Shown piece after piece: positions 45,258 through 54,799 of a stretch of 64,000 bases of DNA. Position 1 is the first letter of the stretch. Each line of letters starts with the position of its first letter. Source of the stretch: Marinibaculum pumilum. GTDB taxonomy: Bacteria > Pseudomonadota > Alphaproteobacteria > Ferrovibrionales > Ferrovibrionaceae. Location of the stretch: assembly GCF_042646425.1 (NCBI RefSeq), contig NZ_JBHRTR010000054.1, forward strand, positions 124,001 through 188,000. The letters run 5' to 3'. The position numbers were made by a program, and so were the translations under genes. The notes below the pieces were generated by a model, which worked only from the letters and a program-made list of their open reading frames with translations, did no database searches and was not told the DNA's origin.

Positions 45258-48025
45258 CCCGCCCTCCCCCTCGCGCCGGACAGCAGCCCGCGGCGCACCG
45301 CCTTCTCCGCCTCGCAGAGCCCCAGGACGGCGACGCCGACGACGATGATGGCCGCGCCGTCGGCCAGGGACAGCGGCCTTGTGCCGAGCAGCAGGTTCAT
45401 CGCCGGCAGATAGGTCATGGCGAACTGTGCCGCCACCACGGCCGCCAGGCCCAGCAGCACCGCCGGCGTACCGACCACGCCGCGCAGGGTCAGCGCGGTG
45501 CCGTGCACGTAGCGGATACTGAACAGGTAGAAGACCTCCATCACCACCAGGGCGTTCACCACCATCGTCCGCGCGGTGTCGATGTCGAGGCCGCGCCCCT
45601 CCGCCCAGAAGAAGATGCCGAAGGCGCCGGCCACGAACAGCAGCGAGACATAGGCGATCTGCCACAGCAATAGGGGCGGCAGAAGCGGCTCCGACCGGGC
45701 CCGCGGCGGCCGCGCCATCGTCCCCGGCTCCGTCGGTTCGAAGGCCAACGTCAGGCCCAGGGCGACGGCTGTGATCATGTTGACCCAGAGGATCTGCACC
45801 GGCGTGACCGGCAGGGCGAAGCCGAAGCCGATCGCCACCAGGATGGTGAGCGCCTCGCCGCTGCTGGTGGGCAGGGTCCAGCCGATCACCTTCCGTAGAT
45901 TGTCGTAGACGGTGCGCCCTTCCCGCACTGCCGCGACGATGGAGGCGAAATTGTCGTCGGCCAGCACCATCTCGGCCGCCTCCTTCGCCGCCTCGGTGCC
46001 GCGCAGCCCCATCGCCACGCCGACATCGGCACGCTTCAGCGCCGGCGCGTCGTTCACCCCGTCGCCGGTCATCGCGACCGTCCGGCCCTGCGCCTGCAGC
46101 GCCGCCACCAGGCGCAGCTTGTCCTCCGGCGTGGTGCGCGCGAAGACATCGGTCTCCCGCACAGCCGTGGCCAGCGCGGCATCGTCCATCCCGGCCAGGT
46201 CGCGCCCGGTCAGCACCAGCGGCGCAGGCGCCAGGCCCAGCTGGGCGGCGATCGCGGCGGCGGTGACGGCATGGTCGCCGGTGATCATCACCACCCGGAT
46301 GCCGGCCGCGTGGCAGTCGGCGACGGCGGCGACCGCCTCCGGACGCGGCGGGTCGATCAGGCCGACCAGCCCCAGGAGGACCGCCCCGCCGCGGTCGACC
46401 GCCGCGAAGTCCAGCGCCCCGCCTGCAGGCGGCGCCCGCTCCGCCAGCGCCAGGACCCGCTGCCCGGATGCCGCAAGACGCTCCGCCTCGCCATGCCAGA
46501 AGGCGGCATCCAGCGGCCGGTCGCCCTCCGGCCCGCGCTCCCGGTCGCAAAGCTCGAGCAGCCGCTCCGGCGCCCCCTTCAGGAAAACCGACGGGCCGCT
46601 GCCGCCGTGGTGCAGGACCGCCATGAACCTGTGCTGCGCGTCGAACGGGATCTCGTCCCGGCGCGGGGCCGCCAGGCGCTCCGCCGCCGGGTCCAGGCCG
46701 GCCTTCGCCGCCATCGCCAGCAGCGCCCCTTCCATCGGGTCGCCATCCACCAGCCAGTCCTCGCCGCGCCGGCCGAGGCGGGCATCGTTGCACAACAGCC
46801 CCGCCTGCAGGGCCCGGCGAAACACCGGCGGCAGGGCGGCCGGCGGATCGCCGCTGACAGGCCGGAAGGCGCCCTCGGGTGCGTAGCCGGCACCGTCGGC
46901 GACCCATTCGCCGGCGGCTGTGACCAGGCTGCGGGCGGTCATCTCGTTGCGGGTCAGGGTGCCGGTCTTGTCTGTGCAGATCACGCCGACCGCGCCCAGC
47001 GTCTCCACCGCCGGCAGGCGGCGGATGATCGCGTGGCGTGCCGCCATCCGCTGCACCCCGATCGCCAGGGCGATCGTCATCACCGCCGGCAGGCCCTCCG
47101 GGATCGCCGCGACGGCCAGGCCGACCACCGCCATGAAGGCCTCCGCCAGGCCATAGCCGCGCAGCAGGAAGGCGATGGCGAAGGTCGCGGCGGCCAGCAG
47201 CAGGACGAACAGGGTGAGCTGCCGGGCCAGGCCGTCCATCTGCCGGATCAGCGGGGTCTTCAGGCTCTCGACCCGGTGCAGCATGGTACCGACCCGGCCC
47301 AGCTCGGTGGCCGCGCCGGTCGCCACCACCACGCCCTGCCCCTGCCCGGCGGCGACCAGGGTGCCGGAATGGGCCATGGCGCTGCGATCCCCCAGCAGCG
47401 CCTCCGCTGCCACCGGTGCCGCGCCCTTCTCCACCGCCGCGGATTCGCCGGTCAGTGCCGCTTCCTGGATGCGCAGGCCGCGCGAGCGGGTGAGCCGCAG
47501 GTCGGCCGGCACCCGGTCGCCGGGATCCAGCAGCACCAGGTCGCCGGGCACCAGGTCGCTGGCCGGCAGGGTCAGGCGCCGGCCGTCGCGGCGCACGGAA
47601 GCCTGCGGGGTGACCATCTCCCGCAGCGCGTTGAGGGAGCGTTCCGCGCGCCCCTCCTGCACGAAGCCGATCGCGGCATTGACCAGGACAACGGCCAGGA
47701 TCACCGCCGCGTCGACGAATTCGTGCAGCGCCAGCGCGATCGCGGCGGCGCCGAGCAGCACATAGATCAGCAGGTTGTGGAATTGCGCCAGAAGGCGCAG
47801 CCAGGCCGGCCGCGGTCTGCCTTCCGGCAGCCGGTTGGCGCCATGGTGCGCCAGGCGCACCGCCGCCTCGGCATCCGACAGGCCGTCGGGACCGGAGCCC
47901 AGATGCGCCGCAACCTGTTCGTGCGGCAATGCGTGCCAGGGGCCGGGCGGCCGGATCTCGGCCAGTCGCGTCCCGGGCGGCCGGGCCACAGGAGGCGGAT
48001 CGTCAATCTGCTCGGATCGGGTCAC
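45254..48025 (-). CDS. P2-type cation-transporting ATPase
   Basis: 923 residues from GTG 48025. N-terminal cation-ATPase domain (WHALPHEQVAAHLG), A-domain (LTGESAAVEKG), M4 motif AAIPEGLPAVMTIALAIG, P-domain DKTGTLTRNE, TPEDKLRLVAALQAQGRTVA, GDGVNDAPALKRADVGVAMG, and C-terminal TM helices with WVNMITAVALGLTLAFEP. The PEGLP motif matches the Ca2+/Na+ group, but M6 lacks the Asp of SERCA, so the ion (Ca2+, H+, Na+ or Mg2+) is unsettled. Coupled to a GST gene downstream. Confidence 0.9.
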   Translation of the reverse strand: MTRSEQIDDPPPVARPPGTRLAEIRPPGPWHALPHEQVAAHLGSGPDGLSDAEAAVRLAHHGANRLPEGRPRPAWLRLLAQFHNLLIYVLLGAAAIALALHEFVDAAVILAVVLVNAAIGFVQEGRAERSLNALREMVTPQASVRRDGRRLTLPASDLVPGDLVLLDPGDRVPADLRLTRSRGLRIQEAALTGESAAVEKGAAPVAAEALLGDRSAMAHSGTLVAAGQGQGVVVATGAATELGRVGTMLHRVESLKTPLIRQMDGLARQLTLFVLLLAAATFAIAFLLRGYGLAEAFMAVVGLAVAAIPEGLPAVMTIALAIGVQRMAARHAIIRRLPAVETLGAVGVICTDKTGTLTRNEMTARSLVTAAGEWVADGAGYAPEGAFRPVSGDPPAALPPVFRRALQAGLLCNDARLGRRGEDWLVDGDPMEGALLAMAAKAGLDPAAERLAAPRRDEIPFDAQHRFMAVLHHGGSGPSVFLKGAPERLLELCDRERGPEGDRPLDAAFWHGEAERLAASGQRVLALAERAPPAGGALDFAAVDRGGAVLLGLVGLIDPPRPEAVAAVADCHAAGIRVVMITGDHAVTAAAIAAQLGLAPAPLVLTGRDLAGMDDAALATAVRETDVFARTTPEDKLRLVAALQAQGRTVAMTGDGVNDAPALKRADVGVAMGLRGTEAAKEAAEMVLADDNFASIVAAVREGRTVYDNLRKVIGWTLPTSSGEALTILVAIGFGFALPVTPVQILWVNMITAVALGLTLAFEPTEPGTMARPPRARSEPLLPPLLLWQIAYVSLLFVAGAFGIFFWAEGRGLDIDTARTMVVNALVVMEVFYLFSIRYVHGTALTLRGVVGTPAVLLGLAAVVAAQFAMTYLPAMNLLLGTRPLSLADGAAIIVVGVAVLGLCEAEKAVRRGLLSGARGRAG

Positions 48026-48144
48026 GGCGGTCCCGCTGCGCGGGGTGGGGCGAAAGCTGGCCCCAGACTATCCGATCCGGCTATTTCGCAACTGCGGAAA
48101 AGCGCCGCGCCGGATCGCGGCAAAAGCGCGGGATGTCGCCGCCC

Positions 48145-48657
48145 TCAGTCGTGCAGCCGGCGCAGCAGGGCATCGGCCGTGCGGCCGAGATCGGCGGAGG
48201 TCCGGCGCAGGGTCTCTTCCGGCCGGGCGATCAGGCCGTGCATCGCCTGCGCGCGCAGCGAGAGCGGGCGGCAGGGCGCCGCACCGGCATCGGTCGCCTG
48301 CCGGCGGCTGTCGGACAGATGGTCGACGGCGGCGGCAAGCTGGTGCCAGGCCAGTCGCTCGCGGTGGCTGCGCGCCGGCTCCGGCAGCGGCACCGCTGCA
48401 GCCGATGCGCCGGCGTGACGCCGTGCCGGCGCCGGCCGCTGCACCGGTGGCGCGATGCGCCGCAGCAGGGTCAGCATGACGAACAGGGCGGCAACCGTCG
48501 CCAGGTAGGACAGGTAGATGCTGCCGCCGGCCTGTCCGGGCGCCGCCGCCAGCGGGCCGCTCAGGGCCGCCCGCAGGCTGCCGTCCGGCCAGGGCAGCAT
48601 GGCCGCGGCGCCGAAGACGGCGATCCCGATCGTGGGCAGTCTGGGCAGGCGGAACAT
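48145..48657 (-). CDS. Hypothetical small membrane protein
   Basis: 170 residues; ATG 48657 with a weak site. Two hydrophobic segments (about 9-22 and SIYLSYLATVAALFVMLTLL around 46-65), then a cytosolic Ala/Arg-rich tail of about 100 residues. No family recognised. It sits between the P-type ATPase and P450 genes on the same strand; no tight coupling to either. Confidence 0.55.
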   Translation of the reverse strand: MFRLPRLPTIGIAVFGAAAMLPWPDGSLRAALSGPLAAAPGQAGGSIYLSYLATVAALFVMLTLLRRIAPPVQRPAPARRHAGASAAAVPLPEPARSHRERLAWHQLAAAVDHLSDSRRQATDAGAAPCRPLSLRAQAMHGLIARPEETLRRTSADLGRTADALLRRLHD

Positions 48658-48786
48658 CGCGGCGGCACCCTTCGTGGAGTCATGACCGATGCGGCGGCGA
48701 CAACCGCGGCACCCCCATCGATAGTGCGGGCGGTATTGCCGATCCGTTAAATGCGACGGGATTTTCCGCTGAATCCGCCGCAGCGG

Positions 48787-50073
48787 TCAGAAGCCCAGCA
48801 CCGCCGGCACGGTGCCGAAGCCGCGGAAGCGTGCGCGCCGGTTGCGGCGCGGCGGCGCCGTCAGGGCAAAGTCCGGAAAGCGGCGCAGGAACCGGCCGAT
48901 GGCCACCACGCCTTCCAGCCGGGCCACCGCCAGCCCCGCGCATTGATGGGGCCCGCCCCCGAACGCCAGATGGCGGTTCGGCTGCCGGCCGAGGTCCAGC
49001 CGGTCCGGTTCGGCGAACACCGCCGGGTCGCGGTTGGCGGCGCCGATGCACAGGGTGACGCCGGTGCCGGGCGGCAGGGTCACGCCGCCGACCTCCGCCT
49101 CTGCCGTCGTGGCGCGGTTGCCCAGCTGGTTGGAGCTCTCGAAGCGCAGGAACTCCTCCACTGCGGTGCGGATCAGGCCGGGCTCGGCCAGCAGGCGGGC
49201 CCGCTCGCCCGGCCATTCGCAGAGCAGGACAAGGGCATTGCCGATCAGGTTGGTCGTCGTCTCGTGCCCCGCGTTGAGGATGAAGATGCATTGCTGCAGC
49301 AGTTCCTCGTGGCTCAGCCGCTCGCCATCCGCCTCGCCGCGGATCAGCCGGGTCAGCACGTCGCGGTCCGGGTCGCCGGGCCGCGCGCGACGATCCGCAA
49401 CCAGTCCCTCCAGATAGGCGAGGAAGTCCGTCACCGCCGCGTTGCCGCGGTCGAACTGGGCCTGGTCGATCTTCGGCTCCAGGGCGCCCAGGATCGCCAG
49501 CGACCAGTCGCGCAGCGGCTCCCGCTCGTCATGCGGCACACCCAGCAGGTTGCCGATGATCTCCACCGGGATCGCCGCCGCATAATCCGCGATCAGGTCG
49601 ACCCGGCCGTCGCCGGCCGCCATCCGGTCCAGCAGCCGGTCGACCAGGGCCACCAGGGCCGGTTCCATGTCGGCGATCGCGCGCGGGCTGAGCGCCCCCA
49701 TGATCAGCCGGCGGACCCGCGTGTGCAGCGGCGGGTCGTTGAACACCAGACTGGTGGTGTGGTGGCGGTAGAGCGGGCTGTCACCGTATTTAGGCCGGAA
49801 CTCCGTCTTCTTGTCGGAGCTGAACAGGGCCGTGTCCTTGTAGACCCGCAGCACGTCGGCGTGGCGGGTGAGGAACACGCCGCCCGGCATCGTCTTCACC
49901 GGGGCGAAGCGGCGCAGGGCGTGATAGGTCGGATAGGGATCGTCATAGAAGCCGTCCGGCAGGTCCAGCAGGTCGAAACCCGCCGCGAGGGCGGCCGCCC
50001 CCTCGTCGCCGGCTCCGATTCGTGCTGCCGGCGCCGACGGATCGTCCGCTGCCGCATCCCTGCCTTGCCGCAT
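48787..50073 (-). CDS. Cytochrome P450
   Basis: 428 residues from ATG 50073 (GGGGAGGACAGC upstream). Soluble bacterial type: I-helix NAGHETTTNLIGN, K-helix ExxR in EEFLRFESS, haem-binding LAFGGGPHQCAGLAVARL with the Cys ligand. Monooxygenase of unknown substrate. No ferredoxin or reductase gene is adjacent, so electron partners are elsewhere. Confidence 0.94.
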   Translation of the reverse strand: MRQGRDAAADDPSAPAARIGAGDEGAAALAAGFDLLDLPDGFYDDPYPTYHALRRFAPVKTMPGGVFLTRHADVLRVYKDTALFSSDKKTEFRPKYGDSPLYRHHTTSLVFNDPPLHTRVRRLIMGALSPRAIADMEPALVALVDRLLDRMAAGDGRVDLIADYAAAIPVEIIGNLLGVPHDEREPLRDWSLAILGALEPKIDQAQFDRGNAAVTDFLAYLEGLVADRRARPGDPDRDVLTRLIRGEADGERLSHEELLQQCIFILNAGHETTTNLIGNALVLLCEWPGERARLLAEPGLIRTAVEEFLRFESSNQLGNRATTAEAEVGGVTLPPGTGVTLCIGAANRDPAVFAEPDRLDLGRQPNRHLAFGGGPHQCAGLAVARLEGVVAIGRFLRRFPDFALTAPPRRNRRARFRGFGTVPAVLGF

Positions 50074-50274
50074 GCTGTCCTCCCCTGCCCTGCCGCCATT
50101 CCCTGGCGGCAGGCCGCGCCAGACTAGCGCCGGTGCGGGATCGCGGCCACCGCCGTCAGCCCGGCACCGGCCCCGCAGTGAACCGGGCGATCCGCCAAAG
50201 ACAAGCACCGTTCCGGGTTTCCGGATACTGAGGTATTGTATGGCATCAACAAAAAATAACCGGGGGTTCATGTC

Positions 50275-50823
50275 ATGCAGCGTCCGCAGACAATTGTATG
50301 GTGGGAAATCCTGTTCTGGGTGGCCATCCTCATCAGCCTGGTGAACCTGTTCCTCTTTACGCCCAATCTCTCGGCGATCATGGAGCAGGCGCAGATGGAA
50401 CAGCCGGCGGCGACCGCACCGGCCACCACCAGTGCCGATCAGAGCGGTACCGATCAGAGTGCTACCGATCAGGGCGGCAGCGCCCCGACCGCCGAAGACA
50501 TGGCAATGGCGGAGAAGGTGATCGGCACCACGGAGATCGTCGGCGCCGCGATCTACGTGCTGCTCGGCCTGTTGTTCTGGTACTTCATCGCCCGGCGCGG
50601 CAACAATGTCTTCAAGTGGATCTGGGCGGTACTGGCGGTGCTGGCCATCCTGGCCTCGCTCGGCAATATCGGGGCCACTTTCGCCTTCTCGACCATCGGC
50701 GGCATCCTGGCGCTGGTCGTGCTGGTGATCGGCATCATCAATATCGTGCTGGTCTTCCTGCCCGCCTCGCGCCCCTGGTTCGCCGGCGGCGCCAAGGCCG
50801 GACCGGCCGACGGCACCGCGTGA
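50275..50823 (+). CDS. Hypothetical membrane protein
   Basis: 182 residues; ATG with GGGGG eight bases upstream. First TM near WWEILFWVAILISLVNLFLF, then a soluble loop with a short repeat (ADQSGTDQSATDQGG, encoded by 15-bp repeats), then three TM segments (IVGAAIYVLLGLLFWYFI, WIWAVLAVLAILASLGNIG, ILALVVLVIGIINIVLVFL). Family not recognised. It overlaps the VOC gene by four bases (GTGA), so the two are coupled. Confidence 0.75.
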   Translation: MQRPQTIVWWEILFWVAILISLVNLFLFTPNLSAIMEQAQMEQPAATAPATTSADQSGTDQSATDQGGSAPTAEDMAMAEKVIGTTEIVGAAIYVLLGLLFWYFIARRGNNVFKWIWAVLAVLAILASLGNIGATFAFSTIGGILALVVLVIGIINIVLVFLPASRPWFAGGAKAGPADGTA

Positions 50824-51227
50824 GCGAAGCTGCGGCCATTGCCATCGACGGACTCGACCATGTCGTCCTGACGGTCGGGTCCGTCGAACGCACCGTCGAC
50901 TTCTACACCCGCATCCTGGGCATGCGCGTGGAGCGGCAGCCGGGCCGCCCCACCGCCCTGCATTTCGGCAGCCAGAAGTTCAACATCCACCAGGCCGGCC
51001 GGGAATTCGAGCCCAAGGCCCTGCGCCCGACACCGGGCGGCGGCGATTTCTGCCTGCTGACCGGCATGCCCAGCGCGGCGGTGGCGGAGCGGCTCGCCGC
51101 CTTCGGCGTTGCGGTGGAACTCGGTCCCGTCACCCGGGAGGGCGCCTGCGGCCCGATGATGTCGGTCTATTTCCGGGACCCCGACGACAACCTGGTCGAG
51201 GTGGCGACGCCGGGCGAGCGTCCCTGA
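50820..51227 (+). CDS. VOC-family protein (glyoxalase/dioxygenase-like)
   Basis: 135 residues from GTG 50820, overlapping the previous stop. Single VOC domain: DGLDHVVLTVGSVERTVDFY, LGMRVERQ, SVYFRDPDDNLVEVATPG. Metal ligands His and Glu are at the usual ends. It resembles the small lactoylglutathione-lyase-like group often called VOC virulence proteins. Substrate unknown. Confidence 0.88.
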   Translation: MSEAAAIAIDGLDHVVLTVGSVERTVDFYTRILGMRVERQPGRPTALHFGSQKFNIHQAGREFEPKALRPTPGGGDFCLLTGMPSAAVAERLAAFGVAVELGPVTREGACGPMMSVYFRDPDDNLVEVATPGERP

Positions 51228-51299
51228 AGTCGGCCGTCTTTCCGCCGCGGCCTTGACCTGCCGGCAGGCCGGCCGCAGGTTCGGCCGGCCGTCGCATCG

Positions 51300-51827
51300 G
51301 TGCGACCGGCAGCAGGGGAGACAGCGGCAATTCCGGACCTTGGCCTTGGCGTCGATACGCTGTTCTACCGGCTGATGCGCCTGGTCAACATGACCGCCCG
51401 GCCGTTCTTCACCGACTTCGCGGCCCGCTACGACCTGACGATCAACGAATGGCGGGTGATGCTGGCGCTGAACGCCCGCCCCGGCCTGTCGGTGCAGGAG
51501 ATCGCAGAGGTCAACGGCTTCGACAAGATGAGCGCCAGCCGCGCGGTGCGCCGCCTGATCTCGCACGGCCGGGTGGTCCGCGCCACCGACGGCAATGACC
51601 GCCGCCGCACGCGCCACAGCCTCTCCCCGGAAGGCGCGGCGATCTTCGCCGCCATCAGCCCTTTCGCCCTGGACCGCGCCGATGCCCTGTTCGGCCGGCT
51701 GAGCGCGCGGGAGGTGGCGCAGCTGAAGCGCATCCTCGACAAGCTGGAGCGCCATGCCGAGGTCTGGAAGGACGGCGAAGCGCCGGCACGGCCTGCCGGC
51801 AGTACGGGCGCCGCGGCGAAGACCTGA
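51300..51827 (+). CDS. MarR-family transcriptional regulator
   Basis: 175 residues from GTG 51300; a ribosome site (GGGGAG, 51315-51320) lies inside this frame, so a non-standard start (ATT 51330 region) slightly downstream is possible. Winged HTH: NEWRVMLALNARPGLSVQEI, GFDKMSASRAVRRLISHGRV, GNDRRRTRHSLSPEG wing. A TTGACC plus CCTGCCGGCAGG palindrome (51253-51268) lies upstream. It is the nearest regulator to the divergent cupin/SDR operator at 52784. Confidence 0.87.
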   Translation: MRPAAGETAAIPDLGLGVDTLFYRLMRLVNMTARPFFTDFAARYDLTINEWRVMLALNARPGLSVQEIAEVNGFDKMSASRAVRRLISHGRVVRATDGNDRRRTRHSLSPEGAAIFAAISPFALDRADALFGRLSAREVAQLKRILDKLERHAEVWKDGEAPARPAGSTGAAAKT

Positions 51828-51839
51828 TCCGCCGCTGGC

Positions 51840-52688
51840 TCAGGCCGGCGGGAAGCCGTACGGGTCGGCACGGTCCGCGCCGTCCAGCCAGTGGACCGGC
51901 CCTTCGGCCCAGGCGATCAGCATGCAGCCATGGCCGGAGCCGGCACGCATCTCGCTGCCGGCGGGCTGCACCACGAAGCTGTTCGCCAGCACCTGGCGGT
52001 CGTTGACCGTGATGTCGCCGGCCACCACGAACCAGTCGACCAGCCCGCCCGCCCGGTAGGGCGGCAGCACCGTGCCCGGCTGCAGCTGCAGGCAGACCAT
52101 GCGGCGGTCATGACCGGTGCCGGCATAGTCGAAGACCATCCGCATCAGCATGCCGGGCACAAAGGTCGGCAGCGGCCGCTGCTCCGCCACGGTGACGTTC
52201 AGGTCCGGCTGGCGGCTGCGGTCGAGGGTGGCGAAGGCGGCCTGCCTGGCACCCGCATGCAGCTGGTGGTCGGTCGCCCCGTCGGCGGCATAGAGGGTCG
52301 GCCCGTCCATGCGGGAGGCCAGGACGCAATTCTCGTAGGCGATGGCATCATGCGTGTCGCCGCGGAAATTGATCCCCGCCTGGCCGCGGACCACCGTCCC
52401 CGCATAGTCGGTGAGGGCGCCCTGCAGGACATAGCTGGTCGCCACGTCCTGGTGCTGGTGCAGGCCGGTGCGCACGCCTTCCTCGATCCGCACCAGGCCC
52501 AGGAAGCGACCCGCCTCCTGTTCCCGCCGCACCGACTTGAGGTAGAGCCCGCCCTTGCCCGCCGTCTCCCAGGCCATGTCCGCCATCGGATGGACGGTCA
52601 CCGGATCGGACGCCTTCGCCCGTGCCGACCGGCCGCCGGTGCGCGTCCCGGCTGCCGCCTTCGTCTCGTCCACCGCTGCGCTGCTCAT
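51840..52688 (-). CDS. Double cupin protein (dihydroxyacetophenone-dioxygenase/ChrR-like)
   Basis: 282 residues; ATG 52688 with CAGGAG six bases upstream. The first cupin carries TGLHQHQDVATSYVLQGALTD; the second, about residues 170-270, has GTVLPPYRAGGLVDWFVVAG, where the His pair is less clear. It may bind a metal and act as a ring- or C-C-cleaving dioxygenase or isomerase. It is divergent from the SDR-TRAP genes across a palindrome, which suggests a common inducer. Confidence 0.78.
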   Translation of the reverse strand: MSSAAVDETKAAAGTRTGGRSARAKASDPVTVHPMADMAWETAGKGGLYLKSVRREQEAGRFLGLVRIEEGVRTGLHQHQDVATSYVLQGALTDYAGTVVRGQAGINFRGDTHDAIAYENCVLASRMDGPTLYAADGATDHQLHAGARQAAFATLDRSRQPDLNVTVAEQRPLPTFVPGMLMRMVFDYAGTGHDRRMVCLQLQPGTVLPPYRAGGLVDWFVVAGDITVNDRQVLANSFVVQPAGSEMRAGSGHGCMLIAWAEGPVHWLDGADRADPYGFPPA

Positions 52689-52783
52689 CGTTCGCTCCTG
52701 CCCAGGTTCATCTTGGGGGCTTCGCTTCTGCTCGGGTTCATCCCGGTCCCGCCCCTTGACCGGCGCTGTCCGCCCGCCTCAAT

Positions 52784-52803
52784 ATAGTAACATATGTTAC
52801 TAT
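52784..52803. promoter_or_regulatory. Perfect 20-bp palindromic operator
   Basis: ATAGTAACAT followed by its exact complement ATGTTACTAT, in an AT-rich island between the divergent cupin and SDR genes. A TTGACC box lies at 52756. Size and symmetry fit a MarR- or GntR-type dimer site; the MarR protein encoded at 51300 is the best candidate. Confidence 0.75.
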
Positions 52804-52932
52804 TTGACTTGTCCCGGTCAATCGCGGACAGTCGATTGCGGCAGGGTTCCCGCCGACAGAAATCGCGGCGGGCAACGCTGCTGCAAACAAGAATGCCGGG
52901 CCCGGCATGCCCGGACAGGGGAAGGATAGACG

Positions 52933-53745
52933 ATGGCGCGCAGTTTCGCCGGCAGCGTCGTGGTGGTGACCGGTGCCGCGAACGGCATCGGCGCTGCGAT
53001 CGCCGCGGCCTTCGCCGAAGCGGGCGGCACCGTCTTCGGCCTCGACCGCGACGGCGGGGCGATGAAGGCCGCCGCCGGCCGGATGGGCGGCCTCGTCCAC
53101 CCCTGGGCCCTCGACGTCACCGACCGCCCTGCGGTGGACGCGGCCTTCGCGGAGTTCCACAGCGCCAAGGGCCGGATCGACGTTCTGGTGAACAATGCCG
53201 GCTTCGGCCGCGGCTATCTGATCGAGAACATGGACCCGGAGTCCTGGGATGCCGTCGTGGACGTCAACCTGACCGGCACCTTCAACTGCACGCGCGCCGC
53301 GCTGCCCGGACTGCGGGACGCCGGCGGCGGCGCCATCGTCAATATCGCTTCGGTGGCGGGCAAGCGGATCTCGTTCCTGGGCGGCGCCGACTATACCGCG
53401 GCGAAGAGCGGCGTGCTGGGCTTCACCCGCCATGCCGCCTTCGAGCTGGCGCAGGACGGCATCCGCGTGAACGCGATCTGCCCGGGCCCGGTCCTGACCC
53501 CGCTGACCACCGGCGCGACGACGGAAGCGCAGCGCGCCCAGGTGGCGGAGACGGTGCCGCTGGGCCGCTGGGTTCAGCCGCAGGACATTGCCAATGCCGC
53601 CCTGTTCCTGGCCAGCGCCGATGCCGCGATGTGCACCGGCACCTCGCTGGACGTCGACGGCGGCGTGATGGTCTCCAACGGGGTCAGCTACAGGGACTAC
53701 ATGGAACGGCGCGGCGGGACCGCGCGGAAGCCGCCGGCCGGCTGA
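52933..53745 (+). CDS. Short-chain dehydrogenase/reductase
   Basis: 270 residues; ATG with GGGGAAGGA upstream. Classical SDR: VTGAANGIGAAIAAAF, LVNNAGFGRG, IASVAGKR, YTAAKSGVLGF, and C-terminal GTSLDVDGGVM. It heads a same-strand run with TRAP transporter and aldolase genes. Probably oxidises a hydroxy substrate brought in by the TRAP system. Confidence 0.9.
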   Translation: MARSFAGSVVVVTGAANGIGAAIAAAFAEAGGTVFGLDRDGGAMKAAAGRMGGLVHPWALDVTDRPAVDAAFAEFHSAKGRIDVLVNNAGFGRGYLIENMDPESWDAVVDVNLTGTFNCTRAALPGLRDAGGGAIVNIASVAGKRISFLGGADYTAAKSGVLGFTRHAAFELAQDGIRVNAICPGPVLTPLTTGATTEAQRAQVAETVPLGRWVQPQDIANAALFLASADAAMCTGTSLDVDGGVMVSNGVSYRDYMERRGGTARKPPAG

Positions 53746-53791
53746 ACGGCCGCAACGACGACCAACGGTCATGACGATGGGGAGAGGTACG

Positions 53792-54799
53792 ATGAACGGA
53801 CTGCTGTCGCGGAACAGACTGATCTCCGGCGCCCTCGGGCTTGCCGGGCTCGCCGCGCTGGCGCTGCCGGCGCAGGCGGCGGATGTGGAACTTCGGCTCG
53901 CCCATGTGGCGCCGCCGACAAGCTCATTCCAGGTGGCGGGGGAAGCCTATGCCAAGGCGCTGAACGAGCTGTCCGGCGGCACGATGGAGATGACCATCAT
54001 CCCCGGCGGCGCGCTGGGCAATATCCCGGAACTCTGGGCGCAGCTTCGCAACGGCGCGCTGGACATGTACCTGATGGATATCGGCGGCATCGTCGCCAAC
54101 AAGGAGGCGCGCAACCTGTTCATCGTCTTCGCGCCCTACCTGTTCAAGGACCAGGACCATTGGCGCGCCTTCATCGCCTCCGACCAGTTCGCCGGCATGA
54201 TGGGTGAGGCGGAGACCAATCTGGGCATCAAGTATCTGGGCTATCTGAAGGACCGCTCCCCGCGCGCGCTGTCGACCTCCAAGAAGGCGGTCGCCACGCC
54301 CGACGACATCAAGGGGATGAAGATCCGCACCCCGCTGGTGCCGTCGATCACCGAGGTGTTCAAGGCCTGGGGCGCCAACCCGACCCCGGTGCAGGCGTCG
54401 GAGCTGTACAGCGCCATGCAGTCGGGCCTGGTGGACGGCCAGGACAACGGCATCACCGACGTCGTGGCCGCCGGCTATACCGAGGTGCAGGACTATTTCA
54501 CCCCGCTGGACTATCTGCGTTCCGGCGTCGGCATCTGGATGAGCCAGAAGGCCTGGGACGGCCTGACCCCGCAGCAGCAGGAATGGGCCATGCAGGCCGC
54601 CGACAAGGCCTTCGCCGAGCAGAAACCGCTGTTCGAGAAGGAGGAGGCCGAGGCCCTGGCCGCCGCGCAGGAAAAGGGCATGGAGATCGTCGAGCCCGAC
54701 ACCGCCGCCTTCATCGCCGCCTCCGAGCCGGTGATCAAGGGCATGGACGGCAAGGCCTGGCCGGCCGGGCTCTACGACCAGATCCACAACATGAAGTGA
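53792..54799 (+). CDS. dctP: TRAP transporter substrate-binding protein (DctP family)
   Basis: 335 residues from ATG 53792 (GGAGAGG upstream); earlier in-frame ATG 53771 lacks spacing. Signal peptide ending LPAQAAD. Periplasmic binding protein with VELRLAHVAPPTSSFQVAGE, the ligand-Arg region DIKGMKIRTPL and PVQASELYSAMQSGLVDGQDN over two strands. Binds an organic anion; the substrate class is not identified. Overlaps dctQ by four bases. Confidence 0.92.
   Translation: MNGLLSRNRLISGALGLAGLAALALPAQAADVELRLAHVAPPTSSFQVAGEAYAKALNELSGGTMEMTIIPGGALGNIPELWAQLRNGALDMYLMDIGGIVANKEARNLFIVFAPYLFKDQDHWRAFIASDQFAGMMGEAETNLGIKYLGYLKDRSPRALSTSKKAVATPDDIKGMKIRTPLVPSITEVFKAWGANPTPVQASELYSAMQSGLVDGQDNGITDVVAAGYTEVQDYFTPLDYLRSGVGIWMSQKAWDGLTPQQQEWAMQAADKAFAEQKPLFEKEEAEALAAAQEKGMEIVEPDTAAFIAASEPVIKGMDGKAWPAGLYDQIHNMK

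Noticed and set aside
52794..53774. 326-residue frame starting in the palindrome at 52784
   Set aside because: Out-of-frame shadow of the SDR gene at 52933, Arg/Gly-rich.
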